DNA from: Salegentibacter sp. R32
GTDB lineage: Bacteria; Bacteroidota; Bacteroidia; Flavobacteriales; Flavobacteriaceae
Assembly (NCBI RefSeq): GCF_008692195.1
Contig: NZ_RXOM01000044.1
Span: 1 to 64,000, forward strand
Direction of reading: 5' to 3'
Length of the DNA: 64,000 nucleotides
Shown: positions 35,086 to 44,478 of the stretch, in pieces
How the letters are laid out: every line of letters starts with the position of its first letter
Numbering within the stretch: position 1 is the stretch's first letter
Program-made: the position numbers and the translations under genes
Notes under the pieces: model-generated
The model's database searches: none
What the model saw: only the letters and a program-made list of their open reading frames with translations
Told to the model about the DNA's origin: nothing

Positions 35086-35337
35086 TTTTCGGAATATAAG
35101 TTATTGAGGAAAAGTGAATTGTACTGTAAGTATACAACTTATCACATAGTTTAAGTGACCATATATTGTTATCAGATAGAAGATATTCGACTACTCTGTC
35201 GTAATCTTTAATCTAAATTTTTAGAAAATGTTAGTTCTGATTACGTTAATATACATATTGAATACGAACCAAAATTGAATCTAAAGAGTATGTTAAATAA
35301 GTTGAAAGTTCGAATTTCTCGAAAGATTCAAAAATAA
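35086..35337 (+). pseudogene. Decayed IS200/IS605-type Y1 transposase (TnpA)
   Basis: One frame reads as a broken TnpA. The N-terminal SEYKLLRKSELYCKYT is followed by TYHIV, a stop (35152), then VTIYCYQI, matching the conserved YHIVWVTKYRYQI. A second stop follows (35209). Then come VSSDYVNIHIEYEPKLNL and SMLNKLKVRISRKIQK, matching the HUH segment VSKDHVHIHIEYPPKLS and the following helix, to a stop at 35335. Both His of the HUH motif are lost (DHVHI became DYVNI), the start ATG is gone and the region between the halves is shortened. The 3' part with the catalytic Tyr is not recognisable. It cannot code for an active enzyme. Confidence 0.72.
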
Positions 35338-35432
35338 TCCTCAGGAGTTATAAATATTTGCGCTTTCAGGGCATAGTTCTCTTCTAAGTGAATTTGAAGA
35401 TTATAATAATATATTTATTGTTTTTTAATACT

Positions 35433-35759
35433 TTATGCAACGTCTACATTGGTATTATAAAAAGTAAGCATGTTTTGGTAAAAACTTAAATTGCCCAAAT
35501 CGTCTTCCAAACATGATTTTAGAAACTCTTCAAAGTTATTGTATTGAACCACTACATTGGTGTATTGTCCTTCTTTTACCATTAGCTTTAAATGAACCTC
35601 TTTATTCAATGAATCGTTACTGACTTCCAGTGCTCCAAAATGCTTTTTGATTAATGCTTGTTGAAACTTTTCTAGCTTAGGGTTTATTTGGTGACAGCTA
35701 GAAGAGATAAGCTTATTCATTTCTTGTAAGATAGCATTGTTTTTATAAGTAGTTTTCAT
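35433..35759 (-). CDS. Small hypothetical protein
   Basis: 108 residues, unrecognised. Helical with two cysteines (SSSCHQIN and SCLEDD), no signal peptide and no transmembrane segment. The C-terminal half is rich in Asn and hydrophobic residues. The codon usage looks like the neighbours. It is isolated by AT-rich gaps on both sides, next to the transposase remnant. No function can be proposed. Confidence 0.55.
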   Translation of the reverse strand: MKTTYKNNAILQEMNKLISSSCHQINPKLEKFQQALIKKHFGALEVSNDSLNKEVHLKLMVKEGQYTNVVVQYNNFEEFLKSCLEDDLGNLSFYQNMLTFYNTNVDVA

Positions 35760-35865
35760 AGCATTAATTTTTTTACTACGATAAACTTAAAAGATATCTT
35801 CTTAAAAATGTTTTAAGGAAATGTTGATTAGCATATAATTAACTATCATTTTAGAAATATTTAAT

Positions 35866-36498
35866 TTAATCGGGAATTTCTACCTGAATGGGTAAATTGG
35901 TTAATTGCAGATGATTGTAAAAAGAAGTTGCATTAATATAGGTAATGTCTTTACGTTTTACTTTTCCATAATTATCGTGCAAATGCCCAAAAATATGAAT
36001 GCTTGGTTTTTTCTTTCTTATTTCATTTTTCAGTGCGGGACAACCTACTTCCACTTCATAATTGGTAATGTCTAAAATTCCTTTGGGAGGCGTGTGGGTG
36101 ATTAGAATGTCGGTGTCGTTAGGGATTTTTTTCCAATGCTCTTCAATTTCAGTAGGTGATTTAGTAAATGCCCAATTCTGTTGAAATGGAATATAAGGAG
36201 AGCCCCAAAACTTAAGTCCGTCGATAGTGATTCCAGAATCCTTTAGGTAAGTAACATTAGCGGGAATTAGTTTTTTCATCTCCTTTTCTGAAAGATCCTC
36301 CAAAAAAAAATCGTGATTTCCTGCAATACAGATTTTGTGGGTAAAATTGAGTTGAGCAAACCATTCAAAAAAATTGTGTAATTCCCGTTTCGTTCCGCCT
36401 TCAGTGATATCTCCGGCATGAACTATTACATCACCGTCTTCGGGGATAATAAGTTTGTCATGAAGGTTATGGGTATCGGAGATACAGGTAATTTGCAT
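35866..36498 (-). CDS. Calcineurin-like metallophosphoesterase
   Basis: 210 residues. Metallophosphatase motifs are in order: CISDTHNLHD, HAGDITEGG, IAGNHDFFLE, TDILITHTPPKG and IFGHLHDNYG. These are the D-x-H, G-D, G-N-H-D, H and G-H-x-H metal ligands. The HDNYGK context resembles the MPPED (rhamnosyl or phosphodiesterase-like) subfamily of bacteria and animals. Cytoplasmic. The substrate is unknown. A single gene between small genes. Confidence 0.9.
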   Translation of the reverse strand: MQITCISDTHNLHDKLIIPEDGDVIVHAGDITEGGTKRELHNFFEWFAQLNFTHKICIAGNHDFFLEDLSEKEMKKLIPANVTYLKDSGITIDGLKFWGSPYIPFQQNWAFTKSPTEIEEHWKKIPNDTDILITHTPPKGILDITNYEVEVGCPALKNEIRKKKPSIHIFGHLHDNYGKVKRKDITYINATSFYNHLQLTNLPIQVEIPD

Positions 36499-36533
36499 AG
36501 AAAGGTTTTAAAAAGAAAACGAAGATACGTAAA

Positions 36534-36746
36534 CTATTCAGTCTTTTCTTTAAGTTGCTTTTTCCTTCTATCGTCGTCGGGAAGTAAATGATTGGATAGT
36601 TTTACTACTAAAGCACAAACAATTATTGCGGATAGTAAAAAGAATAAAAACTTTGCCATTAAACTTTCGCTCATCGCCAGACTGTAAACTCCCAAAGCTA
36701 TTTCGGCAATTATAAAAATCAAGAAGAAGGCGAATTTGGCAAACAT
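36534..36746 (-). CDS. Small two-helix membrane protein
   Basis: 70 residues with two transmembrane helices (about 3-22 and 31-50) and a charged C-terminal tail (PDDDRRKKQLKEK). Unrecognised. Uses the same strand as the phosphoesterase downstream (36 bp gap), so they may share a transcript. Confidence 0.6.
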   Translation of the reverse strand: MFAKFAFFLIFIIAEIALGVYSLAMSESLMAKFLFFLLSAIIVCALVVKLSNHLLPDDDRRKKQLKEKTE

Positions 36747-36926
36747 TTTTTAGTTATTGGTTTGTTGCAAATATAATGTTTGGATGCCTTTAAATACAGG
36801 GTTTAAAATTATTTAGCGCAAATTTAACTTGACGAGTAACATTACTAAATGTTTTTAAGTTAAAAACTCTTAAATAGAATTTTAAAATGAAAAAGAATAA
36901 TAAATTAGGTAGCAAAATGACACCTT

Positions 36927-38432
36927 GTGAAGAAGTTTTTAATTATCCTTACCATTCTTATAGCCATTCTTATAGTGGCTTATTTTATACTCCAAAACAT
37001 TGCTGAAAATAAGATTGAAAATTTTCTTCAAAAGGAAATAGAATTCAAGGAAGTAAATGTGAATTTATGGGAAGGTAGTGTGAAAATACTTCAGCCTAAA
37101 TTCAATAAAAACGGGAGAAAAATTCAAACTGACAACATTAGTGCTTCTGGTTTCAGTTACTATCAATATCTAATGAATAAAAAAATAATGGTAGATGAAC
37201 TGAAAATTCATCAACCTGTTATAGAAATCATCTCTTCCAATTCATCAAAAGATTCTACTTCAGCAAAAAAATCCAATAAATTAAAGTTTCAAAAAGAAGT
37301 AGTCGTAAAAAATGTAGAAGTTCAAGAGGGGAAGTTCTCCTTTCAGCAAGACAGTTTAAGGAAATTGAACGTTGCTAATTTTTCTTTACAAATAGATTCT
37401 GTAGGAGTAAATGCAAATACGTTAAATCAAAAGATACCTTTTCAATATAAAAACTTTTTAGTGCAACTTTCCCAATTAGATTATACTATTAATCAGTTGC
37501 AAGATATTGCGGTAAAAAAGGTGAAGTTGACCCCTTCTCAGGTTGAATTGTCCCAACTCGATTTTAAACCCCGTTTTTCTAGGGAAGATTATGTGGAGGT
37601 AATTCCGTATGAAAAAGACTTAATGAATTTAAACCTGAAGAAATTCAGCATAGAAGATTACGATTTAACATTAAACGATTCCGGAAACGAATTTGATGCA
37701 AAAAAAGTGATTTTAGATTCCATGTATTTTACCATCTATCGTGATAAAACCGTTAAAGACGATACTAGAAAAAAGGATTTGTACAGCAAAATGCTACGGA
37801 ATTTAAAGCTGAAATTAGCCATAGATAGTGTGAAAATTAAACGGGCATACATTCAATATGAAGAATTAATTCAAAAATCCAGACCGCCCGGAAAATTATT
37901 CTTTCAAGATTTAAATGCAGATATCGCGCAAGTCACCAACAAAAATCTAGATAGAAAGGATTTTCCTGAAACCAAAATTTCTATTCAATCTCAATTTATG
38001 GGCAAGTCTCCTATTCATGTTGATTGGAGTTTTGAAGTAAATAACCCCAATGATGTTTTTACGATAAGTGGAAACAGTTATAACATTCCGCAAGAATCTA
38101 TAAATTCATTTTTTGTGCCGGCATTTGGTATGAAAACTTATGGACAGGTGAATGAACTTTATTTTAATTTTAGGGGGAGTAGCACTCAAGCAAGCGGAGA
38201 TTTAAGTATAGATTATGAAGATTTTAAGGTAGAGGTGCTTAAAAAAGGTTCTTCAGAGAAAAATGGTATCATGAGTTTTTTGGCCAATATTGCCGTAAAG
38301 AAAAATTCCAAAAAGAATGGCGAGACCGAAAAACAGGTGGAAGCAGTTAAACGTGACCCTACCAAATCTTTTTGGAATTATTTCTGGAAGTGTATCGAAG
38401 CCGGGCTTCGTAAAGCACTTATTGTATTTTAA
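36927..38432 (+). CDS. AsmA-like/DUF748-type membrane-anchored protein
   Basis: 501 residues. One N-terminal transmembrane anchor (FLIILTILIAILIVAYF) is followed by an extended periplasmic beta-rich region. Repeated strand pairs such as VNLWEGSVKILQPKF, VKNVEVQEGKFSFQQDS and DELKIHQPVIEI match the AsmA/DUF748 family, thought to move or hold lipids between membranes. It begins at GTG; an ATG 10 nt upstream is out of frame. Its 3' end overlaps the convergent usp gene by 14 bp. Confidence 0.75.
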   Translation: MKKFLIILTILIAILIVAYFILQNIAENKIENFLQKEIEFKEVNVNLWEGSVKILQPKFNKNGRKIQTDNISASGFSYYQYLMNKKIMVDELKIHQPVIEIISSNSSKDSTSAKKSNKLKFQKEVVVKNVEVQEGKFSFQQDSLRKLNVANFSLQIDSVGVNANTLNQKIPFQYKNFLVQLSQLDYTINQLQDIAVKKVKLTPSQVELSQLDFKPRFSREDYVEVIPYEKDLMNLNLKKFSIEDYDLTLNDSGNEFDAKKVILDSMYFTIYRDKTVKDDTRKKDLYSKMLRNLKLKLAIDSVKIKRAYIQYEELIQKSRPPGKLFFQDLNADIAQVTNKNLDRKDFPETKISIQSQFMGKSPIHVDWSFEVNNPNDVFTISGNSYNIPQESINSFFVPAFGMKTYGQVNELYFNFRGSSTQASGDLSIDYEDFKVEVLKKGSSEKNGIMSFLANIAVKKNSKKNGETEKQVEAVKRDPTKSFWNYFWKCIEAGLRKALIVF

Positions 38433-39249
38433 ATGTAACTACTGGAGTTTTAGAGTGATTTACTAAATCTTCACTAATGCTTCCGTTTAAAAAGTGAGCT
38501 AATCCTTTTCTGCCGTGAGTGCTAATTCCTATTAAGTCGGCATCTGTTTTAGCAGCAAATTTTAAAATCCCCTTTTCAATAGATTCTGCGTTATACACAT
38601 TTAAGGTGTAATCTTTAAAATCGACACCCTCTAAAAATTTGTTCATCTTTTTCTCAAGGTATTCGGTCGTTTTAAACTTATTAGCAGTATTAATGTAAAC
38701 CAAATGTATTTTAGCTCCAATTTTTTCAGCAAATTTGGTCGCTTCTACAAATGAGTTTTTTACATTAGGAACAAAATCGCAGGCAAAAACTAAATCTTTT
38801 ACGTTTAAAATATCGGTTTTCTCTTTAATCACCAATACTGGAATTTCAGAATTTCTTACCACTTTTTCAGTGTTAGATCCTATAAAAACTTCTTGAAATC
38901 CGCTAGCGCCATGAGAGCCCATTACAATTAAATCGCAATCATTTTTTTTGCCAACTTCAAGAATACCTTTAAAGGTTTCTTTGAAAATAACAGCTTCATA
39001 CACAGGAATCCCTTTTAAAATTTCCCGTTGTTTTACCTCTTCAAATTTTTCATGCGCTTTTTTCATGAAAAATATGGTTTCCGGTACTTGGTTATTTCCG
39101 CTAGAAGCAGGGTCAATAAATTGTTCCGGAAGTTCCAGTAAGTGTAAAAGGTAAATCTCGCTATCATATTTTCGAGCTAGTTGAGTAGCAGTTTCTAATG
39201 CGTAGTCTGCTTGCTCAGAAAAGTCGGTTGGAACAAGAATTTTTTTCAT
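38419..39249 (-). CDS. Universal stress protein, tandem UspA
   Basis: 276 residues with two UspA domains. The first (1-145) starts MKKILVPTDFSEQADYAL and ends with the ATP-binding G-x2-G-x9-G-S segment in GSHGASGFQEVFIGSNTEKV. The second (150-276) ends in STHGRKGLAHFLNGSISEDL. Both Gly-rich motifs are retained, so it is probably nucleotide-binding. It responds to stress in ways that differ by family. It is divergent from rimP. Confidence 0.92.
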   Translation of the reverse strand: MKKILVPTDFSEQADYALETATQLARKYDSEIYLLHLLELPEQFIDPASSGNNQVPETIFFMKKAHEKFEEVKQREILKGIPVYEAVIFKETFKGILEVGKKNDCDLIVMGSHGASGFQEVFIGSNTEKVVRNSEIPVLVIKEKTDILNVKDLVFACDFVPNVKNSFVEATKFAEKIGAKIHLVYINTANKFKTTEYLEKKMNKFLEGVDFKDYTLNVYNAESIEKGILKFAAKTDADLIGISTHGRKGLAHFLNGSISEDLVNHSKTPVVTFKIQ

Positions 39250-39318
39250 AATTAGATTAAAGTTTTAGGTATTTATTTCTTTAGAGTAAAGTTACTAATA
39301 AATTAGTTGGTAATCAGG

Positions 39319-39348
39319 TTTATTAAGTCAAAAATTTTACTATATTTG
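39319..39348 (+). promoter_or_regulatory. Promoter of rimP-nusA-infB
   Basis: TTTA (39319-39322), 18-nt spacer and TATATTTG (39341-39348). The -7 box is perfect and the -33 has one mismatch. Transcription should start about 39353-39357, leaving a leader of about 60 nt before rimP. Confidence 0.65.
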
Positions 39349-39373
39349 CAAGCGGAAGTTAAAGATGAATATT

Positions 39374-39400
39374 GAGGGGACAATCTAGTCCCCTCTTTTT
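39374..39400 (+). terminator. Leader hairpin with T-tract before rimP (possible attenuator)
   Basis: Perfect 8-bp stem GAGGGGAC / GTCCCCTC, 6-nt loop, followed by five T, in the leader between the promoter and the rimP ATG. It has the form of an intrinsic terminator and no gene upstream on this strand that it could serve. An ATG at 39365 opens a 7-codon frame (MNIEGTI) that ends in the hairpin loop. Confidence 0.65.
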
Positions 39401-39413
39401 ATAAAAATTTTTC

Positions 39414-39875
39414 ATGCGGGAAGAAGTAGTAAAAAGACTCATTGAAGAAGCGCTAGAAGAAAACCCGTCACTATTTTTAATTGAATTTGAAATCAAGGGT
39501 GATAACCAGATTTTGGTTGTTATAGATGGTGATAAAGGCGTATCGGTGAACGATTGCATAGCAGTCAGCAGAAAAATTGAACACAACTTAGATAGGGAAG
39601 AAGAAGATTTTTCTCTGGAAGTAACTTCCGCAGGAGCAACTTCGCCCTTGCAAATTGCCCGACAATATAAAAAGAATATAGGGAGAAAGCTGGAAGTAAA
39701 AACTGAAGAGCAACAATTTGAAGGGAATTTAGAAGCTGTTACCGACGAAGGAATTACCTTAACTTGGAAAGCAAGGGAGCCCAAACCGGTTGGTAAAGGT
39801 AAGGTAACCGTTAAGAAAGAAGCTGCATTAACATACGCAGAAATTGTAGAAGCAAAAGTGAAGATAACATTTTAA
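39414..39875 (+). CDS. rimP: Ribosome maturation factor RimP
   Basis: Assists maturation of the 30S ribosomal subunit. In the 153 residues, the N-terminal domain contains the family segment VVIDGDKGVSVNDCIAVSR followed by EEDFSLEVTSAGATSPL. The C-terminal SH3-like domain contains IGRKLEVKTEE and GITLTWKAREPKP. It is the first gene of rimP-nusA-infB, a conserved order, with 12 bp to nusA. Confidence 0.94.
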   Translation: MREEVVKRLIEEALEENPSLFLIEFEIKGDNQILVVIDGDKGVSVNDCIAVSRKIEHNLDREEEDFSLEVTSAGATSPLQIARQYKKNIGRKLEVKTEEQQFEGNLEAVTDEGITLTWKAREPKPVGKGKVTVKKEAALTYAEIVEAKVKITF

Positions 39876-39887
39876 TCTGTTTTTGAT

Positions 39888-41123
39888 ATGGAGAATATCG
39901 AGCTAATTAATTCTTTTTCAGAATTTAAAGATGATAAGTTGATAGATCGTGTAACCTTAATGGCGATCTTGGAGGATGTGTTTAGAAATGCTCTGAAAAA
40001 GAAATTTGGAGAAGACGATAATTTTGATATAATTATAAACCCGGATAAGGGGGATTTAGAAATTTGGAGAAATAGAGTCGTTGTGGCAGATGGTGAGGTT
40101 GAAGACGATAACCAAGAAATTTCACTCTCCGAGGCTAGAAAAATTGAACCTGACTTTGAAGTTGGAGAAGACGTTTCTGAAGAAGTAAAGTTAATTGACT
40201 TAGGGAGAAGAGCGATTTTAGCATTAAGGCAAAACTTAATATCTAAAATTCATGAGCACGATAACACTAATATCTACAAACAGTTTAAAGAATTAGAAGG
40301 GGAAATTTATAGTGCTGAGGTTCATCACATTCGTCATCGTGCCATCATTTTATTGGATGATGAAGGTAACGAATTGGTAATGCCAAAGGATAGACAAATT
40401 CCTTCAGATTTCTTTAGAAAGGGGGAAAATGTAAGAGGGGTGATAGAAAGTGTAGAATTAAAGGGGAATAAACCTATAATTATCCTTTCTAGGACAGCAC
40501 CTGTTTTCTTGGAAAAATTATTTGAGCAAGAAATCCCAGAAGTTTTTGATGGACTGATTACTGTTAAAAAAGTAGTAAGAATCCCGGGTGAAAAAGCAAA
40601 AGTGGCCGTAGATTCTTATGACGATAGAATTGATCCTGTTGGAGCTTGTGTAGGAATGAAGGGGTCTCGAATTCACGGAATTGTTCGTGAATTAGGAAAT
40701 GAAAATATTGATGTTATTAATTATACCACTAACAATCAATTGTTAATCACCAGAGCTTTAAGTCCTGCCAAAGTAATGTCTGTAAAAATTGACGACGAAA
40801 ATAAAACGGCAGAAGTAATGTTGAAGCCCGAAGAAGTTTCTAAGGCAATTGGTCGTGGAGGTCACAATATAAGATTAGCAGGCCTTCTAACCGGTTATGA
40901 AATTGATGTTTACAGAGATGGCGAAGCCGAAGAAGATGTAGAGTTAAGGGAGTTTGACGATGAGATCGAAGATTGGGTAATTAAAGAATTTTCACGTGTT
41001 GGTTTAGATACCGCAAAAAGCATTATCGAAAAAGATATAAGCGACTTAGTGAAAATGACAGATTTGGAAGAAGAAACCATTCAAAATGTAATCCAAATCT
41101 TAAAAGAAGAATTTGAAGACTAA
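39888..41123 (+). CDS. nusA: Transcription elongation/termination factor NusA
   Basis: Binds RNA polymerase and nascent RNA to modulate pausing, intrinsic termination and antitermination. The 411 residues contain the N-terminal RNAP-binding domain (1-130), an S1 domain (IYSAEVHHIRHRAIILLDD), then two KH domains with VGACVGMKGSRIHGIVREL and ISKAIGRGGHNIRLAGLLTG. It lacks the two C-terminal acidic repeats of E. coli NusA (495 residues), as is normal outside Proteobacteria. It may autoregulate the operon via the leader hairpin. Confidence 0.95.
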   Translation: MENIELINSFSEFKDDKLIDRVTLMAILEDVFRNALKKKFGEDDNFDIIINPDKGDLEIWRNRVVVADGEVEDDNQEISLSEARKIEPDFEVGEDVSEEVKLIDLGRRAILALRQNLISKIHEHDNTNIYKQFKELEGEIYSAEVHHIRHRAIILLDDEGNELVMPKDRQIPSDFFRKGENVRGVIESVELKGNKPIIILSRTAPVFLEKLFEQEIPEVFDGLITVKKVVRIPGEKAKVAVDSYDDRIDPVGACVGMKGSRIHGIVRELGNENIDVINYTTNNQLLITRALSPAKVMSVKIDDENKTAEVMLKPEEVSKAIGRGGHNIRLAGLLTGYEIDVYRDGEAEEDVELREFDDEIEDWVIKEFSRVGLDTAKSIIEKDISDLVKMTDLEEETIQNVIQILKEEFED

Positions 41124-41195
41124 GGTTAATTATTTATTAAGTTGAACCATTAGTCAATAATATTAAGAATAAAGAGGTTAATTTAGAGGCAATTT

Positions 41196-43901
41196 ATGGC
41201 TGAAGCAAAAAATGTGCGATTAAATAAGGTATTACGTGAATTTAATATTTCATTAGACCGCGCTGTGGAGTATCTTTCTTCACAGGGGTACGATATTGAT
41301 GCACGTCCTACCGCTAAAATTTCAGGTGAAGTTTATCAGGTTCTCTTTGAAAAATTTCAAACGGATAAAAGTAAGAAAGTAGCTTCTAAAGAAGTAAGCG
41401 AAGAGCGTAAGAAAGAGAAAGAAGAACTTCGTCTAGCTCGGGAAAAAGAGCAACAGGAAAAATTACGCAAACTAGAAGAAGAGCGTAAAAAGAAAGAAGA
41501 GGAGGAAAAGGAGCAAGAGCGTATAGTGAAGGCTAAAGGTAAATTGGATGGTCCCAAACAGGTTGGGAAAATCGATCTTGAAAAAGATAAAAAGCCTAAA
41601 CCACAAGAGCCGAAAAAAGAAGAGAAAAAGTCAGAGAAGCCTCAACCTCAAAAGCAAGAAAAATCTGAGCCTGCCGCTGCTAAAAAACCAGTGGCTTCTT
41701 CAGCTAAAAAAGAAACTGAAAGCACTCCAGGTGAGCCTAAGGAAGATCGAGTGGAAACCAAATACCAAAAACTCGATGGTCCTAACTTTACGGGAGAAAA
41801 AATCGACTTAAGTCAGTTTAAAAAGCCTGCGAAGAAAAAAGACGATAAGAAAAACGAAAAATCTTCAGATAAAGGTAATAAGAAGAAGCGCAGAAGAAGA
41901 ATTAGTAAAGATTCTGGCGGAGGTAACAATAAAAAAGGAAACTTCAATAAAGGCAATAAAAAGAGAACTAGAAAGAAAGTTACTAAAGAAGAGCCTACAG
42001 AAGAAGAAGTACAAAAACAAATTAGAGAAACTCTAGAAAAACTTCAGGGTAAATCTTCTAAAGGTAAAGGTGCAAAATATAGAAGGGATAAGAGGGATCA
42101 GCACCGTCAAAAAACCGAAGAAGAACAGGCTCAATTAGAGCAAGAAAGCAAAACACTTAAAGTAACCGAGTTTGTTACCGTAAGTGAAGTTGCCACTATG
42201 ATGGATGTGCCGGTAACAAAAGTTATTTCTGCTTGTATGTCCTTAGGAATGATGGTGACAATGAATCAGCGATTAGATGCTGAAACTTTATCTATTGTTG
42301 CTGAAGAGTTTGGTTACGAGGTAGAATTTGTAACAGCAGATCTTGAAGAAACCGTTGATATAGACGAAGATGCACCGGAAGATTTATCACCTCGTGCTCC
42401 AATCGTAACGGTAATGGGTCACGTAGATCACGGTAAAACCTCTTTGTTGGATTACATTCGTAAAGCTAATGTAATTGCCGGTGAGAGTGGTGGTATTACC
42501 CAGCATATTGGAGCCTACGGAGTAGAGCTGGATAGTGGTCAAAAAATTGCATTTTTAGATACACCGGGTCACGAAGCCTTTACGGCGATGAGGGCTCGTG
42601 GTGCACAAGTTACCGATATCGCAGTGATTGTAATTGCGGCAGACGATGATGTGATGCCACAAACCAAAGAAGCGATTTCCCACGCGCAAGCTGCTGGAGT
42701 TCCTATCATTTTTGCGATTAACAAAGTAGATTTGCCAACAGCTAATCCAGATAAAATTAAAGAAAAGCTTGCTTCTATGAATTTATTAGTAGAAGACTGG
42801 GGGGGTAAAGTTCAATCACAAGATATTTCAGCAAAACAAGGAACCGGCGTTCAAGAATTATTGGAAAAGGTTCTTTTAGAGGCTGAAATCTTAGAATTAA
42901 AAGCCAATCCAGATAAGTTAGCTTCCGGAGCGGTAGTAGAAGCTTATCTAGATAAAGGTAGAGGTTATGTGTCTACCATTCTTGTTCAGGCAGGAACGCT
43001 TAAAATTGGTGATTATGTGTTAGCAGGTACCACTAGTGGTAAAATTAAAGCGATGCATGATGAACGTGGTAACAATATAAAAGAGGCAGGTCCATCAACA
43101 CCGGTATCTATTTTAGGTCTTGATGGAGCACCACAAGCAGGAGATAAATTTACGGTGATGGAAGATGAGCGTGAAGCAAAAGAAATTGCTGCTAAGCGTA
43201 CTCAGCTACAACGTGAGCAAAGTGTAAGAACACAGCGTCATATTACCTTAGATGAAATTGGTAGACGTATTGCACTTGGTGATTTCCAAGAACTAAATAT
43301 TATCTTGAAAGGTGATGTGGATGGTTCTGTGGAAGCCTTAACCGATAGTTTCCAGAAATTATCTACTGAAGAAATTCAGGTGAATATTATTCATAAAGGA
43401 GTTGGAGCAATTACAGAAAGTGATGTGTTGTTAGCTTCCGCTTCAGATGCGATAATTATTGGGTTCAATGTAAGACCGGCAGGAAATGCCAGTCAAGTAG
43501 CAGACCGTGAAGAAATAGATATTAGAACGTATTCTATCATCTACGATGCGATTAACGACTTGAAAGATGCGATGGAAGGTATGCTTTCTCCGGAATTGAA
43601 GGAAGAAGTTACCGGTACTGCAGAAATTAGGGAAACCTTTAAGATTTCTAAAATAGGAACCATTGCGGGTTGTATGGTAACCAGCGGAAAAATTTACAGA
43701 AGTAGCGGTGTGAGGTTGATTAGAGAAGGTGTAGTAATTTACACCGGAGAATTGGCTTCCTTGAAACGCTTTAAAGATGATGTGAAAGAAGTTTCCAAAG
43801 GTTACGATTGTGGTATGCAGGTGAAGAATTACAACGATATTAAAGAAGGTGATGTAATTGAAGCTTACCGAGAAGTGGAGGTGAAAAAAACGCTTAAATA
43901 A
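41196..43901 (+). CDS. infB: Translation initiation factor IF-2
   Basis: GTPase placing initiator tRNA on the 30S subunit. The 901 residues begin with a short N-terminal domain ([20 protein letters not shown]). A long disordered Lys/Glu-rich region (about 65-310) carries repeated KKE blocks. The second N-terminal fold precedes the GTPase domain with G1 [13 protein letters not shown]3 DTPGHEAF and G4 NKVDLP. Domains II to IV end the protein. It starts 72 bp after nusA. Full length. Confidence 0.97.
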   Translation: MAEAKNVRLNKVLREFNISLDRAVEYLSSQGYDIDARPTAKISGEVYQVLFEKFQTDKSKKVASKEVSEERKKEKEELRLAREKEQQEKLRKLEEERKKKEEEEKEQERIVKAKGKLDGPKQVGKIDLEKDKKPKPQEPKKEEKKSEKPQPQKQEKSEPAAAKKPVASSAKKETESTPGEPKEDRVETKYQKLDGPNFTGEKIDLSQFKKPAKKKDDKKNEKSSDKGNKKKRRRRISKDSGGGNNKKGNFNKGNKKRTRKKVTKEEPTEEEVQKQIRETLEKLQGKSSKGKGAKYRRDKRDQHRQKTEEEQAQLEQESKTLKVTEFVTVSEVATMMDVPVTKVISACMSLGMMVTMNQRLDAETLSIVAEEFGYEVEFVTADLEETVDIDEDAPEDLSPRAPIVTVMGHVDHGKTSLLDYIRKANVIAGESGGITQHIGAYGVELDSGQKIAFLDTPGHEAFTAMRARGAQVTDIAVIVIAADDDVMPQTKEAISHAQAAGVPIIFAINKVDLPTANPDKIKEKLASMNLLVEDWGGKVQSQDISAKQGTGVQELLEKVLLEAEILELKANPDKLASGAVVEAYLDKGRGYVSTILVQAGTLKIGDYVLAGTTSGKIKAMHDERGNNIKEAGPSTPVSILGLDGAPQAGDKFTVMEDEREAKEIAAKRTQLQREQSVRTQRHITLDEIGRRIALGDFQELNIILKGDVDGSVEALTDSFQKLSTEEIQVNIIHKGVGAITESDVLLASASDAIIIGFNVRPAGNASQVADREEIDIRTYSIIYDAINDLKDAMEGMLSPELKEEVTGTAEIRETFKISKIGTIAGCMVTSGKIYRSSGVRLIREGVVIYTGELASLKRFKDDVKEVSKGYDCGMQVKNYNDIKEGDVIEAYREVEVKKTLK

Positions 43902-43922
43902 AGCGAAACTTATATTCAATAA

Positions 43923-43957
43923 AAAAAAGCGACTTGAAAAACTCAAGTCGCTTTTTT
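43923..43957. terminator. Terminator of rimP-nusA-infB
   Basis: Fifteen-base perfect stem AAAAAAGCGACTTGA with its complement TCAAGTCGCTTTTTT around a 5-nt loop, 21 bp after the infB stop. It also serves the convergent SPOR gene. Confidence 0.9.
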
Positions 43958-43978
43958 TATTTCATCTTTTGAGCCTTT

Positions 43979-44356
43979 TTAAGGCTTAAAAATAATAGCA
44001 CTTTTAAATTCATTGTGAAGTCGTGTAAAAGCTCTTTCGGCTTCTAATCTGTTTCTAAAACTACCTACCCAAACTTTATAATTGGGGGTCTCAAAAACAA
44101 TGTCAGATTTCCATTCGCTAAAAAGACTTTCGTATTTATCTTTTACCTTATTTGCTTCATTTAGATTAGCGCCATAAAACAACTGAATTTTGTAACGTTC
44201 GTTTAGTTCATTGTTCTCCATCATTTTTGCCTTTAAAACCAATAATTCTTGAATTAATGGATCGGCGTCAATTGAGTTTTGGGCATTTGCTTTGCTAGCA
44301 GTAAAAAAACAAGTCGCTGCAAATAAGCTAACTATAAGGATTGATTTCATTTTCAT
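43979..44356 (-). CDS. SPOR domain-containing exported protein
   Basis: 126 residues with a signal peptide (SILIVSLFAATCFFTASKANAQ). A single SPOR-type domain follows: YKIQLFYGANLNEANKVKD, then VWVGSFRNRLEAERAFTRL. SPOR domains bind denuded peptidoglycan glycan strands at division sites. It is short, with no catalytic part. The open frame continues to a TTG at 44365, but the ATGs at 44356 and 44350 are more plausible starts, close to a TATTTTTG box. Confidence 0.82.
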   Translation of the reverse strand: MKMKSILIVSLFAATCFFTASKANAQNSIDADPLIQELLVLKAKMMENNELNERYKIQLFYGANLNEANKVKDKYESLFSEWKSDIVFETPNYKVWVGSFRNRLEAERAFTRLHNEFKSAIIFKP

Positions 44357-44372
44357 TTTAAACAATTTTATA

Positions 44373-44380
44373 CAAAAATA
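44373..44380 (-). promoter_or_regulatory. -7 promoter box of the SPOR gene (TATTTTTG)
   Basis: Perfect TAnnTTTG on the minus strand, 16 nt upstream of the chosen ATG. No matching -33 element was clear. Confidence 0.5.
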
Positions 44381-44478
44381 GAACTTATTCTGTATTTCTA
44401 ATCAAGCTTCTTTATTTAGAAATATTATAAATTAGCCATTAACAATACTCTAACATTCCTAAAATCATCTTTAAGTAT

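Larger units (their letters stand above)
34813..35432. other. 620-bp gap with repeats and a transposase remnant
   Basis: No intact gene. It contains a degenerate and a perfect copy of the palindromic repeat family (34867-34893 and 34974-35000), a small inverted repeat AGGTC / GACCT at 34913-34927, and a decayed IS200-type transposase (about 35086-35337). The rest is AT-rich. Confidence 0.65.

Noticed and set aside
41400-42130. Repetitive AAAGAA/GAAGAA DNA in infB as a tandem repeat array
   Set aside because: It encodes the Lys/Glu-rich disordered region common to IF-2, without a fixed repeat unit.
43443-43946. 167-codon open frame antisense to infB
   Set aside because: Phe-rich composition and complete overlap with infB and its terminator; a shadow frame.
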